Positions 7,582-13,929 of a stretch of DNA of 13,959 nucleotides are shown here, piece by piece. A program made the position numbers and the translations under genes. The DNA is from JAVKSM01 sp039583705 (lineage in GTDB: Bacteria; Actinomycetota; Actinomycetes; Mycobacteriales; Pseudonocardiaceae). The notes below the pieces were generated by a model that did no database searches, was not told where the DNA came from, and saw only the letters and a program-made list of their open reading frames with translations. The DNA lies in the NCBI GenBank assembly GCA_039583705.1, contig JAVKSM010000092.1, positions 1 to 13,959 on the forward strand. Direction: 5' to 3'. Numbering within the stretch: position 1 is the first letter of the stretch; the number at the start of each line of letters is the position of its first letter.

Positions 7582-7965
7582 TACTCGGCTTGTCTGCCAC
7601 TCAGTAGCGAAGCCCGATGCGTCGCCACCGCCGACCGCTGGTGCCCGGTTCGACGGGCGGGGCGGCGCCGTACCCTCGGCGGCGAACCGGAGCTTGCCGT
7701 CTCGCAGTTGGGAGACGACGTCGTCGCCGACGTCCTGCCCGGCGGCCGCGGCCTCGTCGGCGAGGTTGAGCGGGTTGCGGTTGAACGCCGGGTGGGACGG
7801 CAGCCAACTCAGCCGGGCGGCCAGTGCGTTGCAGTCGACTAGGCTGCGGCCGGCGAGTGTGCCGCGACCCGTCGGGCTGGCCAGCTCACCGGCGCCGAAC
7901 GCCTCGTAGCGCCCCCGGGACTCGGTTCCGGCCGCGGGAACTCCCCACCGGACCCCGTCCCATCC
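7582..7965 (-). pseudogene. Start-less fragment resembling nitrate reductase alpha subunit (NarG)
   Basis: On the minus strand a frame is open from a TGA at 7966-7968 to a TGA at 7579-7581, with no ATG or GTG in it. It reads ...GWDGVRWGVPAAGTES..., then WLPSHPAFNRNPLNLADE and DVVSQLRDGKLRFAAE at about 7672-7842. The WLPSxPxFxRNPLxLADEA pattern recalls actinobacterial NarG. The molybdenum and Fe-S binding parts of the ~1,200-residue enzyme are absent, so this is a remnant. The assignment is from memory and only moderate. It lies 20 bp downstream of the zinc-ribbon gene, on the same strand. Confidence 0.4.
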
Positions 7966-7985
7966 TCAGCGCACCCGATTGGGCG

Positions 7986-8174
7986 TCACCGGTTGGCGAA
8001 GGCAGCGCCGCAGCCTTCGCAGAAGACCGGGTGTTCGGAATCGTTGAGCCGACCGCAGTCCGGGCAGACCAGGTGCGCCCAGCAGGCCGGGTCACCGCTG
8101 TCGGCTTCGAGGTCCGGCTGCGCCGACCGCGCCCGCCGCGCGGCAGGCTCCCCAGGCCCGGTGATCGGTGCCAT
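7986..8174 (-). CDS. Small zinc-ribbon protein, 62 aa
   Basis: Contains one zinc-ribbon: CPDCGRLN and CEGCGAAF near the C-terminus, two C-x2-C knuckles about a dozen residues apart. The N-terminal half is Ala/Arg-rich. The ATG at 8174 shares one base with the stop of the 15-codon ORF upstream (TGATG), so it is probably translated by coupling. Function unknown; such ribbons bind nucleic acid or proteins, or shuttle a metal. The Cys spacing makes it a real protein or a recently decayed one. Confidence 0.6.
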   Translation of the reverse strand: MAPITGPGEPAARRARSAQPDLEADSGDPACWAHLVCPDCGRLNDSEHPVFCEGCGAAFANR

Positions 8175-8221
8175 CAGACCGCGACGACGCGGCGGCCGGC
8201 GCGGTCGCTGAGCATCGACAT
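8174..8221 (-). CDS. 15-codon ORF coupled to the zinc-ribbon gene
   Basis: MSMLSDRAGRRVVAV, with Shine-Dalgarno GGGAGG (8227-8232 on the minus strand) five bases before the ATG. It ends in TGATG, which begins the zinc-ribbon gene. The sequence resembles the first strand of actinobacterial PRC-barrel proteins, so it may be the remaining start of such a gene, now acting as a leader for its neighbour. Confidence 0.4.
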   Translation of the reverse strand: MSMLSDRAGRRVVAV

Positions 8222-8302
8222 GATGGCCTCCCGGCTCGGTCCAGCGCGGCTCACCCGGGAGTGACCCGTAGCAGTGCCCGTGACAGTCCCTGTGGCTTGT
8301 AA

Positions 8303-8312
8303 AACCTAGGTT
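8303..8312. promoter_or_regulatory. AT-rich palindrome AACCTAGGTT
   Basis: A perfect 10-bp palindrome in a locally AT-rich patch (8296-8345) between the end of the TDT transporter gene and the 15-codon ORF/zinc-ribbon unit, both on the minus strand. It shares AGGTTCT with the 16-bp palindrome at 11256. Possible operator for the zinc-ribbon unit. Confidence 0.3.
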
Positions 8313-8321
8313 CTCTTGTAT

Positions 8322-9512
8322 TTACTCCTCTAGATTGGCAGAATCAAGCCCTCGGCTTGAGGGAGGGGCCGCGTGATGGTTCGGCCCACCCGGTGGACCC
8401 GACTGCTGGTGCTCGACCCGACCGCCGCGGCTTCGCACCACCGAGGCGATCATGCTGATGGTGACCAGCGCCCACGCGGTGAACGCCCCCCATGCCTCGA
8501 CCCGGCCGACGTCGACCATGAACGTCAGGTGCTCGGTCCGGCCGTACAGGATGCTGCCCACCGCGTACATTCCCAGCGGGAAGACCATGCTCCACAGCCC
8601 GGATTCGTACCGCACCGGCTCCCGGCGGATGCCATGCCGCCACGCCCCGAACACCAGTAGCAGTGGGATCCACCAGCTACCGAACGCCCACAGCAGGTAG
8701 GTCAGCCCGGACACCACCGCCGCCGTGGCCCGCAGCGCCGGCAGACCGGCGGGCAGCGCCAGGATATGCGCGCCGGCGAGCACGGTGATCGCCGTCGCCC
8801 CCATGTAGATCCAGTACGCCGGGCTGAATGTGTGCGGGTTGACCGGCAGGCTGAGCAGCCGGAGCGTCACCAGACCGATGAGCATCAGGTACAGCACCAC
8901 ACCGATGCCCCACAAGCCGACCGCGGCCGACGCCATCGCGCCGGCCAGGTCGCGCTGATCGTGGCCGATAGTGGCAGCGGCCACCGCCAGCGACTGGGTC
9001 GCGACGACCCATAGGAACCAGCTGCCGTTGACGCCTCTGATCACCGGGACCGTTCGGGTGCCGAGCATCAGCCCGCCGGGGATGGCGTAGGTGAGGAGTA
9101 GCCATAGCGGGACGCTGGCAGCCGCTAGCCCGAGCGCTGGCGCCGGATGCCCGGCGAGGTCGACGCGGAGGCCGATCACATTCAGCGCGGCTACCACGGT
9201 GAAGAACCCGAACGCCCGCTCCGGGTCGGTGGCGTCGCGCAGCAGGTCGCGCGGGAAGCGGACGAGCCGCCCCGCGGACAGCCCGAGCAGCCCCACCCCG
9301 CCCGCGATTGCTGCGGCCAGAAGCACCGCGGACAGCACCGGTTGGTGGACCAGCCGCAGGGCGGTGGACACGATGCCGGTGGCCATGACGAAGGAGAACG
9401 CCCCCGGGGGCAGGCGCTTCGTCGCGGCCTCCAGCCGACGAATGGACGCCACGTGAACCCCGGTGTCCTCGCCACCGGCTGACCCGCGGCGACGCTGCCG
9501 AGTTGTGATCAC
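8322..9512 (-). CDS. TDT/TehA-family membrane transporter
   Basis: A 396-residue membrane protein with about ten hydrophobic helices. Family features are PPGAFSFVMATGIVSTAL in the first helix, the central NGSWFLWVVATQS segment and SLWSMVFPLGMY-like GLWSMVFPLGMYAVG near the end. It belongs to the tellurite-resistance/C4-dicarboxylate (SLAC1-like) family, which moves anions such as malate, sulfite, chloride or nitrate. The substrate is not evident. The GTG start at 9512 is supported by GGGAGGA (9518-9524, minus strand) five bases upstream. The C-terminal ~45 residues are polar and disordered. It lies upstream of the NarG-like remnant on the same strand, which hints at a former nitrate/nitrite role. 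Confidence 0.85.
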   Translation of the reverse strand: MITTRQRRRGSAGGEDTGVHVASIRRLEAATKRLPPGAFSFVMATGIVSTALRLVHQPVLSAVLLAAAIAGGVGLLGLSAGRLVRFPRDLLRDATDPERAFGFFTVVAALNVIGLRVDLAGHPAPALGLAAASVPLWLLLTYAIPGGLMLGTRTVPVIRGVNGSWFLWVVATQSLAVAAATIGHDQRDLAGAMASAAVGLWGIGVVLYLMLIGLVTLRLLSLPVNPHTFSPAYWIYMGATAITVLAGAHILALPAGLPALRATAAVVSGLTYLLWAFGSWWIPLLLVFGAWRHGIRREPVRYESGLWSMVFPLGMYAVGSILYGRTEHLTFMVDVGRVEAWGAFTAWALVTISMIASVVRSRGGRVEHQQSGPPGGPNHHAAPPSSRGLDSANLEE

Positions 9513-9580
9513 GCAGGTCCTCCCGGGTTGTCCTTCCGACTCGATCCTGTCAGCCCGAACGGTGCGTCCGGCTCAGCGCC

Positions 9581-9883
9581 GTGGCCCGTCCCTGCCCAGT
9601 CCCTACCCGCGTGCCCGAGCCTGCCGCCCGGAGCGCGGGTCCCGGCACGCTGGCCCGCTACATCGATGAGCTGGCGGTGACCGGGCTGACATCCAACCCG
9701 ACCATCCTCGGCCACGCGATGGCCGCCGGCACCGACTACGACGATTCGCTGCGCCGCCACGTCGCCGCCGGCATCCGCGACCCGCAGGAGCTCGTCTACG
9801 CGGTCGCGCTGGAGGATCTGACCGCGGCAGTCGACCAGTTCCAGCCGCCCTGGGAGGCGACCGCCGGTGCCGACGGTGGGTGA
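9581..9883 (+). pseudogene. tal: Transaldolase fragment
   Basis: From about 9640 the frame reads GTLARYIDELAVTGLTSNPT, then DYDDSLRRHVAAG, ALEDLTAAVDQFQ and TAGADGG-stop. This is the N-terminal part of a transaldolase, with its TSNPT motif. It stops exactly where the family continues with the FVSLEVSP strand, so the catalytic lysine and about 250 residues are gone. The first ~20 codons (from a GTG at 9581) do not look like the family. Transaldolase is a pentose-phosphate enzyme; this piece cannot be active. Confidence 0.8.
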
Positions 9884-9903
9884 GGGACCACCGGCCACCT
9901 CGC

Positions 9904-9929
9904 TATAAAACTACTTCGTCCCGTTTATA
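9904..9929. promoter_or_regulatory. AT-rich inverted repeat upstream of second regulator
   Basis: TATAAA (9904-9909) and TTTATA (9924-9929) flank a 14-bp spacer in an otherwise GC-rich gap. Possible operator or promoter element; nothing more can be said. Confidence 0.2.
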
Positions 9930-9977
9930 CCCTCTTGCGCTGGCCTGCCACCAGCCTGGCGCGATCGTCTTCCCCAC

Positions 9978-10002
9978 TCAGTCCTGTCCTTGGGAGGACT
10001 GA
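9978..10002. promoter_or_regulatory. Inverted repeat (likely operator) before second regulator
   Basis: TCAGTCCT (9978-9985) and AGGACTGA (9995-10002) are perfect 8-bp arms around a 9-bp spacer. They lie just upstream of a -10-like TAAACT (10010-10015) and 20 bp before the ATG at 10023. The position over the -35 region suits autoregulation by the adjacent winged-helix protein. Confidence 0.5.
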
Positions 10003-10009
10003 CACGAGT

Positions 10010-10015
10010 TAAACT
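10010..10015 (+). promoter_or_regulatory. -10-like element, possibly leaderless transcript
   Basis: TAAACT ends seven bases before the ATG at 10023, which would place the transcript start at or next to the start codon. No Shine-Dalgarno precedes this ATG. Leaderless mRNAs are common in actinomycetes. Confidence 0.35.
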
Positions 10016-10022
10016 TGTTTCT

Positions 10023-10736
10023 ATGTCGATCACCCAGGAGAATCCCACCGCGAGCGCCTCGACTCTCGTCGACCCGCCGACCGAGCGAGCGGTGGGCACC
10101 CGCCGCGGTGAGGTGCTCGCCCGACTGCGGGAGGCGATCGGGCCGCTGAGCGTGGCCGAGGTGGCCGAATGCACCGGGCTGCACGTGAATACGGCGCGGT
10201 TCCATCTCGACGGACTGGTCGGCGACGGGCTGGCCGAGCGGACGGTCGAGGGGCGGGACACTCCTGGTCGGCCGCGGATCCTCTACACCGCCCGGGCGCA
10301 GGATGCGGGCCCGCGGAGCTTCGGCCTGCTCGCCGAGATGCTGACCGGGCTGGTCGCCTCCCTCGACGGTGCCGGCCCGGCGGCTGTCGAAGCCGGCCGG
10401 GCGTGGGGGCGGCACCTCGTCGAGCGGCCCGCGCCGTCGCAGCGGATCGACGCGGAGGAGGCCACGGCGCGGTTGCTTCGGGTACTCGACGCGATCGGCT
10501 TTCAGCCCGACGCGCGCGCCGACGGCGAGGGGTTTGAGGTGCGGCTGCACCACTGCCCGTTCCGCGACGTCGCCGAACGGCACACCGACGTGGTCTGCGC
10601 GATCCACCTGGGGCTGATGCAGGGCGCGCTCGCCGAGGCGCGCGCCCCGTTGGACGCCGAGACCCTGGAACCGTTCGTGACCCCGAACCTGTGTGTCGCC
10701 CGGCTGAGGGCACTGTCGGGGCGGCGGCATGGGTGA
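10023..10736 (+). CDS. Second winged-helix regulator with SufR-like cysteine cluster
   Basis: A 237-residue transcription factor. Residues about 28-90 are the winged helix (LSVAEVAECTGLHVNTARFH, wing with GRPRILYTA). The C-terminal sensor has C178-P-F-x11-C192-x2-H195 and C224, the same C-x13-C arrangement as the regulator at 1801-2553, and a shared sequence (CPF...VCAIHLGLMQG versus CPF...VCAVNHAFLAG). Binding of an Fe-S cluster is inferred from SufR. It probably controls the cupin and CMD genes downstream and itself. I chose the ATG at 10023, next to the -10-like box, over an upstream in-frame start at 9990, which overlaps the inverted repeat. Confidence 0.85.
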   Translation: MSITQENPTASASTLVDPPTERAVGTRRGEVLARLREAIGPLSVAEVAECTGLHVNTARFHLDGLVGDGLAERTVEGRDTPGRPRILYTARAQDAGPRSFGLLAEMLTGLVASLDGAGPAAVEAGRAWGRHLVERPAPSQRIDAEEATARLLRVLDAIGFQPDARADGEGFEVRLHHCPFRDVAERHTDVVCAIHLGLMQGALAEARAPLDAETLEPFVTPNLCVARLRALSGRRHG

Positions 10737-10921
10737 CCAGGCGTTCCTCGCCTCGACCGACGCAACGAGGCCACCGTCCAGGTCGACTGGACGCCGCCGC
10801 GGCCGGTGACGGGACCCTGCTCTACAGCTCGCGTGACCACGAGTACAAACAACGCGGTCGCGTTGCGCGACTATCTGATGGTGCCTGATGGCACGCCGGT
10901 AACGACGGAGAGGGAACCGCG

Positions 10922-11254
10922 ATGCAGAAGCTGTCGCTCGATGCGCTGGCCCGCGAGCACCTGAAGAAGGCCCGGCAGACCAGCGCCGGGCGCAGTGCCG
11001 AGACCGTCTACGGCGGGCACGAAAAACTGCTCCGGCAGACCCTGGTGGCGCTCACCGCGGGGACCACGTTAGCCGAGCACGAGAACCCCGGTGACGCCAC
11101 CGTGTACGTGCTGTCCGGCCGGGTCCGCCTCAGCGCCGGTGAGGCATCCTGGGAGGGTCGGACCGGCGACCTGCTGCTCATCCCGCCGCTGCGGCACCAC
11201 CTGCACGCGACCGAAGACGCGGCGGTGCTGCTCACGGTCGCCATACGTCCGTAA
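10922..11254 (+). CDS. Small cupin-fold protein
   Basis: A 110-residue single-domain cupin. AEHENPGDATVYVLSGRVRL is cupin motif 1 (H53) and GDLLLIPPLRHHLHA is motif 2 (H92, H93, H95), so a metal may be bound, though the usual second His and Glu of motif 1 are not all present. The catalytic role is unknown; small cupins of this kind occur beside redox and stress genes. GGAGAGGG (10907-10914) seven bases before the ATG supports the start. It lies 185 bp downstream of the regulator, and I found no gene in that gap. Confidence 0.8.
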   Translation: MQKLSLDALAREHLKKARQTSAGRSAETVYGGHEKLLRQTLVALTAGTTLAEHENPGDATVYVLSGRVRLSAGEASWEGRTGDLLLIPPLRHHLHATEDAAVLLTVAIRP

Positions 11255-11255
11255 G

Positions 11256-11271
11256 AGGTTCTATAGAACCT
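11256..11271. promoter_or_regulatory. 16-bp perfect palindrome AGGTTCTATAGAACCT
   Basis: It starts two bases after the cupin stop and is followed by an AT-rich tract with a T-run (11283-11288) and TATATT (11288-11293). It could be an operator over the -35 region of a promoter for the following gene. It could instead be a weak hairpin terminator (6-bp stem, TATA loop) for the cupin, though the T-run is about a dozen bases away. Confidence 0.45.
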
Positions 11272-11321
11272 ATTGTTACTTGTTTTTTATATTGGAATCG
11301 TGGAACAATCAGGCTGTGAGG

Positions 11322-11445
11322 ATGCCTCCACGCTCGGGGTCCGAGCCCCGTGAAGACCTGCGCGCGCACGTCGGCACCGATGCCGCCGGTATCACCGTCG
11401 CCGTGCTCGCCCTGCTCGCCGACGCCGGACGAGTCGACCGGGGGT
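11322..11445 (+). other. Possible truncated coding start before the CMD gene
   Basis: From the ATG at 11322 a different frame has coding-like GC-rich third positions (MPPRSGSEPREDLRAHVGTD, then an Ala/Leu-rich helix) up to about 11440. No family is recognised. It may be the start of a gene cut short where the CMD gene joins, one frame away. Confidence 0.25.
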
Positions 11446-11901
11446 ATGGCCGAGGAGGCGACGATCGCCCGAACCGCGATGCTCGGCCTGGAGAAGGCGG
11501 TGCACACTGGCTCCCTGGAACCGCTGCTGCTGGAACTGGTGAAGATCAGAGCCTCCCAGATCAACGGTTGTGCGCATCGCCTGGAGATGCACACCAAGGA
11601 CGCCCGGGCCTTCGGCGAGTCCGACGACCGGATGCACCTGGTCGCCGCCTGGCGGGAGGCGCCCTGCTTCACTGACCGGGAGCGGGCCGCACTCGGATGG
11701 TGCGAAAGCCTCACCCTGCTGCCGCAGACTGGGGCGCCGGACGAGGCCTATGCCCCGGTCGCCGCCGCCTTCTCTCCTGAGGAGGTCGTGGCGCTCACCT
11801 TGGCCGTCGTCGCGATCAACGGCTGGAACCGGTTCGCCGTCGGCCTGCGCGCACCGGTCGGCAACTACACCGCGCGCATCCCGGCCCACCCGACCTCATG
11901 A
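11446..11901 (+). CDS. Carboxymuconolactone decarboxylase/AhpD-like protein, altered active site
   Basis: A 151-residue helical protein of the CMD/AhpD family (alkylhydroperoxidase-like). Typical blocks are LELVKIRASQINGCAHR, LEMHTKDAR, AAWREAP, FTDRERAAL and INGWNRFAVGLRAPVG. The family's active site is C-x2-C-x3-H; here it is C42-A-H-R45-x3-H49, so the second cysteine is arginine (a CGC codon, one transition from TGC). Peroxidase activity is therefore doubtful. I chose the ATG at 11446 because upstream codons in this frame look non-coding; the N-terminus is slightly shorter than the family norm. It follows the cupin and the palindrome. Confidence 0.8.
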   Translation: MAEEATIARTAMLGLEKAVHTGSLEPLLLELVKIRASQINGCAHRLEMHTKDARAFGESDDRMHLVAAWREAPCFTDRERAALGWCESLTLLPQTGAPDEAYAPVAAAFSPEEVVALTLAVVAINGWNRFAVGLRAPVGNYTARIPAHPTS

Positions 11902-11936
11902 TGCCCGTCTGGAACTCCGTCGCTCGGTACTTGCGG

Positions 11937-11965
11937 GCGGGTGCGGTCGCTCGCCCCGTACCCGC
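11937..11965 (+). terminator. GC-rich hairpin after the CMD gene
   Basis: GCGGGTGCGG (11937-11946) pairs with CCGTACCCGC (11956-11965) with one G-T wobble and a 9-base loop, 36 bases after the stop. No U-tract follows. The rest of 11966-12153 shows no gene I can support. Confidence 0.3.
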
Positions 11966-12153
11966 GGGAACGAAGCCTGGTGTGACGATGTGCCCGACTC
12001 CAGCGGCCTGGCACGACCGTGTGGTGTGGACGCCCAGAGGTCGCCCAGAGGGGGACGCGCACGGGCGCTCCACGTTGACGCTTCCTCGGCAACGGCGTGA
12101 TGGGGCCGGGACGGGGAAGGGCTGGGTGGGGTCAGGCCGCTGGTTGCTCGCCA

Positions 12154-12836
12154 CCGCCCCCGCTGGAATCGCTGCTGGCCATCGGGGACCGGCCCGGGCG
12201 TAACCCCTATCCGTGGGTGATGCGGATCGACGTCGACCCCGACGCCGCGCATGCCGGCCGACCAGGACCGGTGCGCGACACGGTCGCCGCCGCCGAGCTC
12301 AACCCGGCGTTCCGCCGGCTCGTCCACGAGATCGTCGAGCCCCCACCGTCGAACGAGCCCCCGCCGTTCTCCATCGAGGGACACGTACACCGCGTCGTCC
12401 TGCTCGCCGAGACCGACCCGCCTGGCCACCTCTACCTCCAGGAGATCGTCGAGGATCCGGCCGGGCGGATCGCGCTGCAACTTCCCGGCGACTCCGCACC
12501 CAAGACCTACCGAGTCGAAGGATGGATGGCCGACGACCAGACCAGCTCGGGAACCCGGGTGTCGTTCTACGACCGGGTCGCGTTGCGCCCGCAACTCGGG
12601 CAGTGGCAGCTATGGCGGTTCATCAACACCACCGGTGACACCCACCCCATGCACATCCACCAATCCCAGTTCCAACCCCTCGACCAGCAAGGGGCCCGCT
12701 TGGTCGTGTCCGACGCCGCCGGGAGGAACCTCTACGACCCGACGACGCGGACCACTTCGGCCCCCCTCGTACCGGACACCGCAACACCGGCCCGGGTATT
12801 CCAGCAGCCGGAGACCCACGGCTGGAAGGACGTGAT
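12154..12836 (+). repeat. 683-bp perfect direct repeat, copy 2
   Basis: Exact copy of 6684-7366 in the same orientation. Sequence upstream of 12154 is unrelated to the oxidase gene. At the right end the similarity continues, but only after a deletion and with mismatches. Confidence 0.95.
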
Positions 12837-12867
12837 GGACGACGGCGGCGAGTGGGCCCCATGTAGC
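12154..12867 (+). pseudogene. Multicopper oxidase remnant lacking N-terminus and C-terminal copper ligands
   Basis: Corresponds to residues 396-622 of the intact oxidase at 5499, then jumps in frame to residue 668 (MDDGG). The 45 missing codons include H646-C-H648-x3-H652-x4-M657, the type 1/type 3 copper ligands. The junction is at GTGAT, found at both ends of the missing segment (7362 and 7497), which suggests slippage or microhomology deletion. After GGCGGCG the tail resembles the original (TGGG-CCCATGTA) with a one-base loss, so the old stop is out of frame. Domains 1 and most of 2 are absent. It cannot be an active oxidase. It still carries HPMHIH. Confidence 0.85.
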
Positions 12868-13038
12868 GCCACCGGGGACTCGCCAGGGACCCGAACCCGC
12901 TTGACTACGGGTCTATCACCGCGGACAGGTCGCGGGGCAGGTCGTGGCGTCCCAATTGGGTGTGTAAGGGATCATGACAGTCCAAAGCTACAGCATAGTA
13001 GGGGAATACATGCCAGGTGCCCCTGGGTTGGGAGCGTC

Positions 13039-13866
13039 ATGGCAATCGAACTGGGCAAGATCGGCATCTGGCGCCCTGGCCCCATGCTCACCCCCCAACT
13101 CGCGCAGGAGGTCGAGAAACTCGGCTACGGCGCGATCTGGGTCGGCGGCTCGCCCGACGGGGACCTCGGCGTCGTGGACACCCTGCTCGACGCGACCGAC
13201 CACATCGAGGTCGCCACCGGGGTGGTGAACATGTGGAAGGACGACGCGGCCACCGTCAGCGCGTCCTACCACCGCATCGAGGACCGGCATCCCGGCCGGT
13301 TCCTGCTAGGTGTCGGCATCGGCCACCCGGAGGCCACCAAGCAGTACCGCAAGCCATACGACAAGATCGTCGAATACCTCGACCAGCTTGACGCGGCCGA
13401 GGTGCCGGTGTCCCGCCGGGTGCTCGCCGCTCTCGGCCCGAAAGTGTTGCGGCTGGCTGCTCAGCGAGCCGCGGGCGCGCACCCCTACCTGACCACCCCA
13501 GAGCACACCCGCGAGGCACGTCAGGTGCTCGGCGAAGGCGTGCTGCTCGCCCCGGAACAGAAGGTCGTGCTGGACACCGATCCCGAGCAGGCCCGGGCGA
13601 TCGGCCGCCGGGCCGTGGAGAATCCCTACCTCCACCTGGTCAACTACCGGAAAAACCTGCTGCGGCTCGGCTGGGACGAGTCCGACCTGAACAAGGGCGG
13701 CAGCGACCGGCTCATCGACGCCCTCGTGCTGCACGGTGACGCTGAGACGATCGCCCGCGGGATCACCGCCCACCTGGACGCCGGCGCCGACCACGTGTGC
13801 ATCCAGACGTTGGATCCCGACCCGCTGCCCACCTACCAGGCGGTGAGCAAGGCCCTGCTCCCCTGA
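13039..13866 (+). CDS. LLM-class F420-dependent oxidoreductase (MSMEG_4141-like)
   Basis: A 275-residue TIM-barrel enzyme of the luciferase-like superfamily. Recognisable parts are ELGKIGIWRPGP at the N-terminus, LGYGAIWVGGSP, VATGVVNMW, HPGRFLLGVGIGHPE, the RVLAALGPKVLRLAA helix and GADHVCIQTL near the C-terminus. This fits the MSMEG_4141 type of probable F420-dependent oxidoreductases; hydride transfer with F420 or FMN is expected, substrate unknown. The ATG at 13039 follows GGGAG (13030-13034). The same frame is open upstream through the oxidase remnant to about 12097, but family members start near MAIELG. Its length is about normal. Confidence 0.87.
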   Translation: MAIELGKIGIWRPGPMLTPQLAQEVEKLGYGAIWVGGSPDGDLGVVDTLLDATDHIEVATGVVNMWKDDAATVSASYHRIEDRHPGRFLLGVGIGHPEATKQYRKPYDKIVEYLDQLDAAEVPVSRRVLAALGPKVLRLAAQRAAGAHPYLTTPEHTREARQVLGEGVLLAPEQKVVLDTDPEQARAIGRRAVENPYLHLVNYRKNLLRLGWDESDLNKGGSDRLIDALVLHGDAETIARGITAHLDAGADHVCIQTLDPDPLPTYQAVSKALLP

Positions 13867-13929
13867 AGTCACCAACTTCGCACGATTCGGGCAAGGGAGG
13901 TGAACATCAGCTGGACGAGCCGCCGCCGG

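Noticed and set aside
10737..10921. Possible small gene between the second regulator and the cupin
   Set aside because: Open frames are short, unrecognised and without a good start signal.
12097..12153. Native N-terminus for the oxidase remnant (ATG at 12097)
   Set aside because: The sequence is low-complexity Gly/Arg/Trp, unrelated to the intact oxidase, and has no convincing ribosome binding site.
12870..12930. tRNA-like T-loop on the minus strand (GGTTCGGGTCCC)
   Set aside because: The flanking stem does not pair beyond three bases and no anticodon or acceptor arms can be folded.
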